NCBI RefSeq assembly: GCF_028554725.1
Contig: NC_071668.1
Span: 8,229,001-8,293,000, forward strand
Direction of reading: 5' to 3'
DNA: 64,000 nucleotides
Source: Zeugodacus cucurbitae
Lineage: Eukaryota > Arthropoda > Insecta > Diptera > Tephritidae
In this document: positions 23,244 through 33,541 of the stretch, in pieces
How positions within the stretch are numbered: position 1 is the stretch's first letter
Layout: every line of letters starts with the position of its first letter
Position numbers and translations under genes: made by a program
The notes under the pieces: model-generated
Told to the model about the DNA's origin: nothing
Database searches by the model: none
The model's input: the letters and a program-made list of their open reading frames with translations, nothing else

Positions 23244-26200
23244 ATGACAGTAACCGCATTTGCCGCCGCAATGCACAGACCCTTCTTCAATGGATACGCC
23301 ACCATGCAAGGTAAGTGTCAATAAAGATGTTAATTCGAGGTTTTTTGTTATAAAAAATCATTGATAAAGTCACAAATAAGAATCTAAGCATTGTGTAGGC
23401 GCTTTAAAAAAAAATTTGAAATTTATTTAGTCCACAGGGCTGTCATAAAACGGCGTTTTAGCATTCCTAGTTCAGTTTGTTGACAAAAATATTAAAATTT
23501 TTTTAAAATAAATCAAATATTCTGACTTAATTTATTTTATTATTTCAATTATTTTTTTTACTTAAAAAAAAGCATATGGCAACACCAAAATAATTTTAAA
23601 TTTTCTTAAAATTATTCTTTATCATAATTCAGAATAATGCTTTATGCAGATCATAATGATCAGATCTCTCTCAAATCTCATATTAAAAACATTTCCCTTA
23701 AATCATAGCACAACATCTTGAACTTCTATCAGCTCCTCTTAAACATAAACTCCTCTTAAAATAACTCCCTACAGCGCTTACTAAAGAAAGTTCAACACTT
23801 CGGCATTCAGTACAGCTTCCTATACTATTTTAGCATGTCGCTTCAGCCATTAACACCATTAAGAGTCACAGTTGGTAGTACTATTCGTGATAGACAATCG
23901 TGTGACCTTGCGCTGTTCAATGTTATTGCCCGTGTAACTTCCGTAGAAGTCAATTGTTGTCATTCGGCGTTTGTTTATATTCATATCTCAATAGGCAAAG
24001 AAACAAAAAAAAAACATTTGACACTTTTCTACGGTAAGCATATTGCAACAACAACAAACTGGCATATTGCCTACTAATAAAGGTCATTTAAATGAAAAGA
24101 AATGATTTTCAAAACGCCAAAGTCACATTTTAAGTGCTGAGTGTAGGCGCGTGCGTGCACGTATACATGCATAGCTACTAAGAGACCGCTTGAAGTTCTA
24201 TTTTACCTGAACTAAGCGCTATTCACTTAGTATGTAGTCGTCGGCGCAACGCTTAGGGTCCCTGCCGTGTTCCGCGCAATTGGAAAATTAGTTTTTATTA
24301 CACACTGAGTTATTGTGTGAGTGCCGTAGATGACTACAGTTCAGTATTAGTATGCATCTTAAATGCTAAGCGCATACACATGCTTATATTTTTCGAAAAA
24401 AATTGGCTTGAAATCGTCGTAACCTACTATATGCAACAATTTTGAAAGTAACACATTCTAATATTTCACACTTACAGATGCGGGACAAGGACGTGTCAAT
24501 CAGTTGGGTGGAGTATTCATAAATGGTCGCCCTTTACCGAATAATATACGCTTAAAGATCGTCGAGATGGCCGCTGAGGGTATACGTCCATGCGTCATAT
24601 CGCGTCAGTTGCGCGTATCACACGGTTGCGTTTCGAAGATACTCAATCGCTATCAGGAGACCGGCTCCATACGTCCGGGTGTTATTGGTGGTTCGAAGCC
24701 ACGTATTGCCACACCAGAAATTGAGAATCGCATTGAGGAGTACAAACGTCAGAACCCAAGCATATTCTCTTGGGAGATCAGAGATAAATTGATACGTGAT
24801 GGTATTTGTGATCGCACAACAGCACCTTCGGTCTCGGCGATTTCTCGTTTGGTACGCGGACGCGATGCGCCCGCCGATGATGATGGACAGAAGACACTAT
24901 CCGGTTCGGAACATTCACACAAACCCTCCGATGAGGATGCATCGGATTGCGAGAGTGAACCGGGAATAGCGTTGAAACGTAAACAACGTCGCAGTCGCAC
25001 CACTTTCACCGCTATGCAATTGGAGGAGTTGGAACGCGCTTTTGAGCGCACGCAATATCCCGATATTTATACACGTGAGGAATTGGCACAACGCACAAAT
25101 CTCTCAGAGGCACGCATACAGGTGTGGTTCAGCAATAGACGCGCTCGCTTGCGTAAGCAGAACACTTCCGGTCCTACGACGGGCAGCAGTGTTAGCGCGA
25201 TGACAGGCAGTTATGTGCCCCATCAACTGCCCCCAGTTGCTGCTGCTGCCGCGGCGGCGAATAACTATGCTGCAGCGGCTGCTGCTGCTGGCATGTTGCC
25301 GTCGGTTTCGTCCGAAGCCACAGCAATGGCTGCTGCATATCAACAACAAATGTACGATTTCTATGCCGGACACCCCACAGCTCCCGTGGCGAATCTATCA
25401 CCCAGCACAATGGTACCGGGTACTGCTTCGATGACACCACCACATCAATTCTACGGCTCCGCACCCAACTATAATCTGCCCTCGCATAACCTACTAGGAA
25501 ACAGCTCGGTTGGCGCAACAACGAGTGGCGCTCAACACACCGCTGATATTGGTGCCACTTTACAGTCGCAATATCAATCGATCTCACCGCTAATGCGCTC
25601 AAATAGCAACAATAATAGCATGAGCTCATGCCAAGGTAGCAACAATCATAATCTCAATTATGCAACTGAAGCCGCAACGGATTCCAACCAATTGTTGACT
25701 CGTGACGACAGTCCCAACACATCGGTGTCGCCAGCATTCGGCGCTACGGCTAACAACAGTGGCATTCAATTACCACCCACACCCAATAGTTTAAGCGCCG
25801 TTATTGGCAATGAAACGCATGTGAGCGGTAATGCCATTGGCTCAACGAGTGCCTCGAACGCTGCTGAAGAATTGCAAAGTGCGTTGAAGACAGAACCACA
25901 ACAAATGCAACAACTATACGGCAGCTGGAATGCATCAATGGCGCAACAGCAATCCACTTCGAATCACAATATGTCTACCGCGCGACCCACAGCTCCTCTC
26001 TCGCCGGAGGATTCGTTGAACTCGAGTTCATCACAAATACCCGAATCGACGGCGGCACATATGATGTTCCAACATCAGCGTGATTTCACGCACAATCATT
26101 CGCAATATGCACCACCACCACCAACGGCATCCTCGTTCCATACGCATGCGCATCATCATGCAGCTGCTGCCGCACAATATGCCTCATCGCATTTGGGCTT

Positions 26201-26354
26201 TCATCACAGCGCGACGGCCCCCAATATGAGCGCCACAACAAATGGCGGTTCATCACACTTTATGCAACAGAATTTCGGTAGTGCAGGTTTTAACTCCTCA
26301 CCGAAAATCAATTATCCTACAGTGCCACAGCCCTTCTATCCTTCCTGGTACTAA
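23244..26354 (+). CDS. prd: Paired (Pax family pair-rule transcription factor), two coding exons
   Basis: Nuclear DNA-binding regulator of segmentation genes (gooseberry, engrailed and others in flies). Exon 1, 23244-23310, encodes [18 protein letters not shown] and four more codons. A GT/AG intron (23311-24477) splits the next codon. Exon 2 is 24478-26354, giving 647 residues, similar to the fly protein. The paired domain is at residues 25-152 ([20 protein letters not shown] to LVRGRDAP). The homeodomain is at 192-251 with Ser at homeodomain position 50 ([12 protein letters not shown]). The HSIDGILG-type octapeptide between them, present in gooseberry proteins, is absent, and the N-terminus is Prd-like; both argue for prd. 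The C-terminal part has polyalanine runs, [29 protein letters not shown] and a His-rich stretch (HTHAHHH), perhaps the remnant of the His-Pro PRD repeat. Confidence 0.96.
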
Positions 26355-27121
26355 GCATGACTTAGAGGATGTGATTTTTTATTGTATATAGTATTTGTAA
26401 ATAATGTATAGTCTAGTATGTAATGATTTTATAGTTTTAATGCTTGAGTTCAGGTTTCTACAAATGAGGCTTTCGTTTTGTTTAGTAATATTAATAATAT
26501 AGGGAGAGTCTAAATTCATATTTACCGAAGTGAATTTTAGGAATATGTGTATGTATATTAATAGTTCGAATCAATTTAACTGTTCATTCGCTTCATATAT
26601 TTTTCATTTCGAACTAATACATTGTAAGCTAGTATTGCTGGTTCAGCTTATAAAAAATTAATGAAAATAATGCTTTATAAATATAAGAAGAAGAAGACAT
26701 TTGCTTTATTATTGTATTATACTACATATTAAATATTATATAAATCTAGTAATATTTAGTAAAAAATATTGTTAATAAATATTATTAAGTTATTGAGTAA
26801 TCTATTGAGAACATATAAAAAGAGTCGAACATCACGGCTCTAGAAAGGGTTTTACTTATATGAAACTAATATTAAATGAAGAGCTATGTATGTATTAATA
26901 AAAATATCGAAAATTAAATTCTTCCGTGTTTTTCTCTGTACATAAATATTTTTCAATCTGAAATAAGTGGCGTGTTGTTAGTATAATAACGTTTTCACTC
27001 AACCAAGTATCCAAGTCATATCGGACCTTCTTCTTTCTTTTCATGACTGTAGACAAGATTTCTTTTTGAGTCGAACAATAATTTTGGTCTTGTTATCTAA
27101 TAATCATTCCGGAAGATTATA
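26355..27121 (+). other. 3' region of paired
   Basis: AT-rich DNA after the stop. AATAAA occurs at 26774-26779 and 26897-26902, 420 and 543 bp past the stop; either could end the transcript. No other gene was seen. Confidence 0.45.
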
Positions 27122-27454
27122 TTGGTCTACAACTTTGCTTCCGCCGTTTTCCAATAGATGTCTCTATGATCAAACACTGGTCGATTAAATCGATTTTCTT
27201 TTTATATCGATCTTGGACATTTGTGTAAACATTAATCCAACAAAATATTTGTAGAGATCTGTTTTCATCCCAAACTTATTCTCAACTGAAAATGTCGCTT
27301 TTTGAGCCCAATTCTCGACATTTACGGGAAATTTTGCTTTTCTTTTTTAATTCCAAGAAAAGTGCGGCTGAGGCTCATCGACATTTGTAACTGTTTTTAT
27401 ACAAAAAAAAAACTTAAATTTACAAAAAACGGCGGAAGCAAAGTTGTAGGCCTA
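27122..27454 (+). mobile_element. Internally deleted mariner element
   Basis: The left end TTGGTCTACAACTTTGCTTC continues CCGCCGTTTT. The right end on the opposite strand reads TAGGCCTACAACTTTGCTTC with the same continuation. Inverted repeats are thus about 28 bp with 24 matching in a row, each beside TA. Inside, from 27292, a frame starts MSLFEPNSRHLREILLFFF and continues SKKSAAEAHRHL before a stop. This is the N-terminus of a mariner transposase; the rest, including the catalytic core, is gone. It is a 333-bp non-autonomous derivative. Confidence 0.82.
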
Positions 27455-28070
27455 TAATAGGTTGTGATTTCTTGTTTCTTTTTCTCTCTCACATATTTTG
27501 CTTGTAATTTTGGCAGAAAACTCTGTTCTTATTCTGTTACGACTTTATATTATATTAAAACTTGTCAGAATGAATTGTTTATGTTTCCAAATGATTGGAA
27601 CTAGAGAACTGAAGATCATAGTTCTTCTAAAGAAATGAAATTTTTATCTGTTAAATAGTACAACATGTTTAAAATATTCTCCTATAATTTCAAGTAAATC
27701 CAAGTAAAATTCAAAGAGATAGACCTTTTGGAAGTTCCGCCCATCAGGCCACGGTAGTTTCAATTTGAAACTTAAAACGCGTTTATCTCAAACTAAATTT
27801 TATATTTCAGTGAAATAACGTTATCTAGTTATGTAACGAATCAGTTTCTGTTTGTTTATCACAACTAAAAAACTAGTTCTTTTTGGTTCAAAGTCTGTCA
27901 ATAACTCAAATTTTCATAATTTTTCCCTACGTTCAATACCGAAAATTTTTGGTTTATTCATTTTGATGAACCAATAATGTCTTATGTTGTCCATGGCAAG
28001 AGCATTTTATTGAGACGTCAAGGGAAGATAAGGTTCCAACGGCTCAGTTTTCGAAATTTTTAAATAAAAA
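27455..28070. other. Intergenic DNA, nothing recognised
   Basis: Non-coding AT-rich sequence between the mariner relic and DINE-like copy C. No inverted ends or domain seen. Confidence 0.4.
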
Positions 28071-29003
28071 CAAGTAAGGAAGGGCTAAGTTCGGGTGTAA
28101 CCGAACATTTTATACTCTCGCAATTTATTTATTTAACTTTATTTATATTATATAATACACAATTTGACCCACATATTCGTCATATATATTGTATAAAGTC
28201 CATTGAAAGTTGGAAACCAAAATATTAGATTAGAAGCACCGAGGTCCTCATGTTCGATATATGGGGCCTTAAAAACCTATGGTCCGATTATGTGGGCGAC
28301 GCCACGCCCATTTTCCATTTTGTAAAAAAATCTGAGTGCAGATTTCATCTGTCATTTCTTAAGTGAAATTTAGTGTTTCTGACGTTTTTCGTTAATGAGT
28401 TAACCCACTTTTAGTAATTTTCAACCTAACTTTTGTATGGGAGGTGGGCGTGGTTATGATCCGATTTCTTTAATTTTTGGACTGTGGTTAAAGTGGCTAA
28501 AAAAAAAACGACTGCAGAAAGTTTGGTTTATATAGCTCTATTGGTTTGCGAGATATGTACAAAAAACTTAGTAGGGGGTGGGGCCACGCCCACTTCCCCA
28601 AAAAAATTACATCCAAATATGCCCCTTCATAGTGCGATCCTTCATACCAAATTTTATTTCCATAGCTTTATTTTTTGGCTTAGTTATGGCACTTTATGTG
28701 TTTTCGGTTTTCGCCATTTTGTGGGCGTGGCAGTGGTCCGATTTTGCTCATTTTCGAAAGCAACCTTCCTATGGTGCCAAGAAATAAGTGTGCCAAGTTT
28801 CATCAAGATATCTTAATTTTCACTCAAGTTACAGCTTGCACAGACGGACGGACGGACGGACAGACAGACATTCCACTCTTCACCCTGATCACTTTGGTAT
28901 ATATAACCCTATATCTAACTCGTTTAGTTTTGGGTGTTACAAACAACCGTTATGTGAACAAAACTATAATACTCTCTTTAGCAACTTTTGTTGCGAGAGT
29001 ATA
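28071..29003 (-). mobile_element. DINE-1/Helentron-like element, copy C
   Basis: Minus-strand copy of the family described at 8194-9396. The 3' end is at 28071 (CAAGTAAGGAAGGGCTAAG on the plus strand, then the hairpin), and the 5' hairpin end at 29003 has GCAAC-AAAA-GTTGC in its inner stem. At about 0.93 kb it lacks part of the middle seen in copies A and D. T lies on both sides when read 5' to 3'. Peptides readable inside it are shared only with other copies and contain the RTDGRTD microsatellite, so no gene is called. Confidence 0.75.
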
Positions 29004-29434
29004 AAAATTATTATTCAACCTTTGAAACCCTTTTTTTTTGATTTGTTAATTTGTCATATATTTAAAATAAATTATCTTATTTTATTTAAATTCCTTTACA
29101 GCTTTTATATATCAGATATTTTATATCATATGGTCAACCAAAAAAAAAACAAAAATTCCATTGCCAACATACAGTTTCTTAACTTGGAGAACTGATTTAC
29201 AACGTAGTATTAAAACTTTAGTAGTAAACTTAGTCAAATAGCAACTTTACTTCACATTAAACTAACTCTTCTACATTTGAGAGAACTTAGATTTTGACGT
29301 TTCTTCTCTACGAATTGTTGTCCCAGATCTACACAGCGACCATCGTCCGCGCAGTATCATCATTAATGAACATATTTATATTGGCTATTTATCAACAAGG
29401 TTTCTTCAATATTCCAAGATGGTTTCTTTTTTAA
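29004..29434. other. Intergenic DNA
   Basis: AT-rich spacer between DINE-like copy C and the piggyBac-type MITE. No feature seen. Confidence 0.4.
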
Positions 29435-29713
29435 CCCTTAATTAGGCGCATGGGGTCAGTTTTTTTATTTGATCTCGGCTATGCTAAAAAATAGTTTTAA
29501 GAGAAGTTAAGTTTTTTAATTTTTTTTATTAGGTATAATGTTCCAGTTATGTTTTTGTTTTTTAAAGTTAATAATAATAAAGAACTTGCTTAATTACTAT
29601 AAAATTAATTTTATTTTATTTTGTTTTGACACTCATTTCTTAATATTTGTTTGGGGTCACTCAAGACCCCATGCGCCTAATTGTGTGATTTTTTCGATGC
29701 GCTTAAGTAAGGG
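29435..29713. mobile_element. piggyBac-type MITE
   Basis: A 279-bp element starting CCCTTAATTAGGCGCAT and ending with the inverted ATGCGCTTAAGTAAGGG (15 of 17 matching). It is flanked by TTAA at 29431-29434 and 29714-29717. The CCC...GGG ends and TTAA duplication fit the piggyBac superfamily. The right side carries a second inverted copy of AATTAGGCGCATGGGGTC at about 29660-29682, so the 3' end has a duplicated repeat. No transposase is present. Confidence 0.78.
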
Positions 29714-29717
29714 TTAA

Positions 29718-31514
29718 TTATAAACATTCCTAATGCTGTAATGTAGTTAATAAGCTTTTCAAAATCTCATTTTCAATCTAATTGATTTTTATAAATTAAT
29801 AGTTTTATCGTTTTTTGCAGACGTTGTTTAACCAAATGGATATTCAAAAAAAAAAGTTATATAAAATGATCCACGATAAGTCATAGATTAAGAGAAAAAA
29901 AAATATTTTTTTAAATTGGCTTTTTTTATAATATCTAATATGAGTAAGTGCTATAAGTACTAAAATTGTATATGTACATATGTAACTGTTACAATTGAAT
30001 ATTTCTTTATAATTATAGCTACGTACATATATATTTTTTATTATATATACTATATATTTTTGTAATTCATTCACATTAAGGTCTTCTGAAACTATCGGTG
30101 AGCCAAAATGTAATTAATTACATAACGTTATGTGCCACAAAATTCGCGCTATTTGTAGTCATATTTGTATTGAGCGCACAATTAAATTTCTCTCTCGTCA
30201 AAGGCTACGAAGATTTACGACCGATATATGCGTCAAAAAAGCGATAAAACATGCCAAAATGTGTGAATTTTCTAATTTTCAAGGTATTCATTGCGATAAT
30301 TTCAAAATATGCACATGCACATATTGTAATTGATTGATTCATTATCTGCTAATTGAGCAATTCGAAATTTTTCACACTTGTTAACCGTATTCAACAATCA
30401 AAAAAATTCTACAAATAGTTCATTTTTGTACATTATGTCCAAAGTTGGTCTGATTTATATCTACAATGACCTTTTGCTGACTTCATTACTTTTCCAGTGA
30501 AGCAATAATTCGTCTAAACGATTTTGTGCTTAAGCAGAATTAGCACTTAACGCTCACTCACCACCACTTACCACTTGCCGTACCGTACAAGAGTGGATTG
30601 CATACGTTCACTGAGTACACTTGTGCACTAATCCACATTTGCGGGGACGACTTTTGATTTTTGGAAAAGATTTCCAATTTCACCACTTAAATAAATATTG
30701 ACTTTGTGGTTTTAGCTGGATAAGTTAGTTGACAGTGCAAATTTACTTATACACTGCAAATTTTACATATTCTTCTACAATACTTATCTCTCAGCTATCC
30801 AATCTGGCGCCTTAGAAAAGTATAGATCACAAAAGATGATCTACTTTGGCATTAACAATAGGTGTGTTTACATTTCGTACGTTTGCAAAATTTCGAATTT
30901 CGAACAAAAGGTGAAAATTTGCAAAATCATATTTTTTTCGCTACCGTTTCGACAATCCTTGGCGAATTCGTATGATTGGCAGAGATGGGTATGTGTGCGT
31001 AGTGACTTGCAATAAATATTGTTGTTGAAAATATTAAGGTCTGTGAATTATAGGTGTCATAAGAGACCAAGTTATATATTTGCAACGTGTTATAAATATG
31101 CATATATTTTTGCGATTACCTGAAATTTGTTATGTTGTATTTCCCAGTTTATTTATATAAGCTCTCGAAGCGGTATTGGAATTATTCTTCGATGAAATTG
31201 GTTATTCCAATCAGGCTTGTCGAGAGAAATACTTCAATCTAAGAATGATTTGATAAAGCTTCACTTAGGACGGGTTTCTACAGCTAACTCATTCTCAATC
31301 TATATGATTTCAATAAGAATTCTCCTTTTCGAATTTTAAGCTAGAAATATTAGAATTTTTCTTGACTATTGAAAGTATTGATTCCAAGATCTATTTGATT
31401 TGCTTTTTGGAAAATCCTTCCGAGATCTATTGTTAAGCCCCTCCATCCAAACTGGTATTACATCAATTTTATGAAAATTTCCAAATGATTTTTGACTTTC
31501 AAGTAATCAATATT
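29718..31514. other. Intergenic DNA, nothing recognised
   Basis: AT-rich, short open frames only. No repeat ends or RNA gene noticed. Confidence 0.35.
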
Positions 31515-32946
31515 TATACTCTCGCAACCTGTTGCACAGAGTATCATAGTTTTGTTCACATAACGGTTGTTTGTGTCACCAAGAAATATAAGAGTTAGAT
31601 ATGGGGTTATATATACATAAATGATCAGGATGACGAGTAGATTTGAAATCCGGATGTCTGTCCGTCCGTCTGTCCGTCTGTCCGTGCAAGCGATAACTTG
31701 AGTAAAAATTAAGATATCTTAATGAAACTTGGAACACATGTTCCTTGGCACCCTGAGGAGGTTGCTTTCGAAAATGGGCAAAATCGGTCCACTGCCACGC
31801 CCACAAAATGGAGGAAACCGAAAACCTATACAGTGTCATAACTAAGCCATAAATAAAGTTATGAAAATGAAATTTGGAACATAGGATCCCATTAGGGAGG
31901 GGCACATTTGGATGTAATTTTTTTGGAAAAGTGGGCGTGACCCCGCCCCCAAATAGGTTTTTTGTATATAACTCGCAAACCAATAAAGCTATATAAGCCA
32001 AACTTTCTGCAGTCGTTTCTTTTAGCCATTTCCTTATACAGTCCAAAAATGAAAGAAATCGGATAATAACCACGCCCACCTCCCATACAAAGGTTAGGTT
32101 GAAAATTACTAAAAGTGGGTTAACTCCCTAACGAAAAACGTCAGAAACACCAAATTTTACATAAGAAAAGGCAGAAGAAAGCTGCACTGAGATTTTTTTA
32201 CAAAATGGAAAATGGGCGTGGCGTCGCCCACTTATGGGTCAAAAACCATATCTCAAGAACTATTCGACCGATTTCAATGAAATTCGGTACATAACACTTT
32301 CTTGACACCCTGATGACACGGGTGGAATATGGGCGAAATCGGTTCACAACTACGTCTACTTCCCATATAACCCAATTTTGAATTCCATCTGATTCGTTCA
32401 CTTTATAATGTATTCATAAGGAACCAATGAAGCTAGCGGAATAAAACTTTACACAAATACTGTATTTGAGCTGTGACATCACTTGTGGAAAAATTGTCAA
32501 AATCGAACCATGACTTTTCAAGGCCCCTGATATCAAACATGAAGAACTCAGTGCCTAAGGTTAATTTTTCACCGAAAATATAGGTAAATCCCTCAGATAT
32601 TTTAATGTAATTCATTCTTACAGTTTCTTATAACAGTTTCTCTCTGTACCTGAAATGGTAAAAATTGGGTCATAACTTCCCCCAGATCCCATATACCTAA
32701 TTATAAGTAATATTAAATTAAGTGAGCGTATAGTCTTCGATACGTTGTATCTTGGTGGTGAAAACGAGTGAAATCGGTTTAGGAATTACCTCAGTCCCCA
32801 TATACTATTTATGATGATTTTCGTTATTCTATTGAACTTTATGCCGAATATATGGGTCGAATTGTGTTGTCTTTATAAAATTACATCAATAAATTGCGAG
32901 AGTATAAAATGTTCGGTTACACCCGAACTTAGCCCTTCCTTACTTG
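31515..32946 (+). mobile_element. DINE-1/Helentron-like element, copy D (longest)
   Basis: About 1.43 kb. The start TATACTCTCGCAACCTGTTG keeps the inner GCAAC/GTTGC pairing with a different loop and the outer stem shortened to ACTCT/AGAGT. A TCCGTC/TGTCCGTC microsatellite lies at about 31655-31685. Several CCACGCCCAC/GTGGGCGTG blocks follow, then an extra 3' section with AAATCGG units absent from the shorter copies. The end is TTGCGAGAGTATAAAATG, the hairpin, and CCCTTCCTTACTTG. T flanks both ends. A minus-strand open frame of 167 codons in it is shared with copy E and is a by-product of repeated sequence. Confidence 0.76.
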
Positions 32947-33109
32947 TTTTAATATAACTTAAACCCGACTTAATCAGATTTTTGGAACTTCAGGAATATG
33001 CTATAGTTTCTTTCAGTATAGTTAAAAAAAAGTTGGTGATTTTTGTAGGTGCTAGGTGGTAATTCCTCCTAGTAGTCATTTATATAACATTCTGATAACT
33101 TTTCCGATG
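32947..33109. other. Short intergenic spacer
   Basis: No recognised feature between DINE-like copy D and the retrotransposon relic. Confidence 0.4.
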
Positions 33110-33541
33110 TGACAAGTGGGCCTCGGCTGAGTTGAGTAAGCGCTAGCACATGGGCAATTACCAGATCCTTCTTTGCTAAGGTGAATCGCAGGATCGAACT
33201 CCCTTAGTAAAGTTCGCCTCTCCTTAGTCGTAGAGGCTCTAGGCTGTTAGGTTAAAAAACTTACCGGTTGTTAGCTGTAAAAGCTGCCTGGAGGAGGACG
33301 AAGTAGAATCATCTTATCACTTTCTTTTGGAATGTCTCCCCTTTACGAGATAAAAGACAAAGATTTCTCCGATCTCACCTTTTCGAATAAAATGAAAAAT
33401 ATCTGCATATTTGTAGTCAGTTGATGGCGCTTTGTCGAATCCTAATACCTAATGAAGGGGATCCCTGCTTCACAAAGGACTGTCTTTCATAGTCTACGTG
33501 TGTTTACCCTCTGGAGAACAGCCATATAACCTAGTCTAACC
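33110..33541 (+). mobile_element. Non-LTR retrotransposon 3' relic
   Basis: The plus strand encodes CKSCLEEDEVESSYHFLLEC near 33267-33330, a C-x2-C...H-x4-C terminal finger like that at 15683-15913. Upstream text (TGGGCCTCGGCTGAGTTGAG) parallels the relic at 12190 (TGGGTCTCAGCTGAACTGAG). The 3' end shares CACAAAGGACTG..CTTTCATAGTCTA and GAACAGCCAT with that relic and ends in CTAACCTAACC. It is broken by stops and frameshifts. Confidence 0.68.

Noticed and set aside
25192..25629. Minus-strand 145-codon open frame within paired
   Set aside because: Shadow of the polyalanine/Gln/Asn-rich coding sequence of paired exon 2.
24478..26354. Assignment of the Pax gene to gooseberry or gooseberry-neuro
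   Set aside because: The N-terminus ([18 protein letters not shown]), the absence of the octapeptide and the C-terminal islands fit paired instead.
31576..32079. 167-codon minus-strand frame (and relatives at 8116, 28484, 37880, 52611) that looks conserved between loci
   Set aside because: Conservation comes from copies of the DINE-like repeat. The peptides include microsatellite-coded QTDRRTDG, contain stops in some copies and resemble no protein family.
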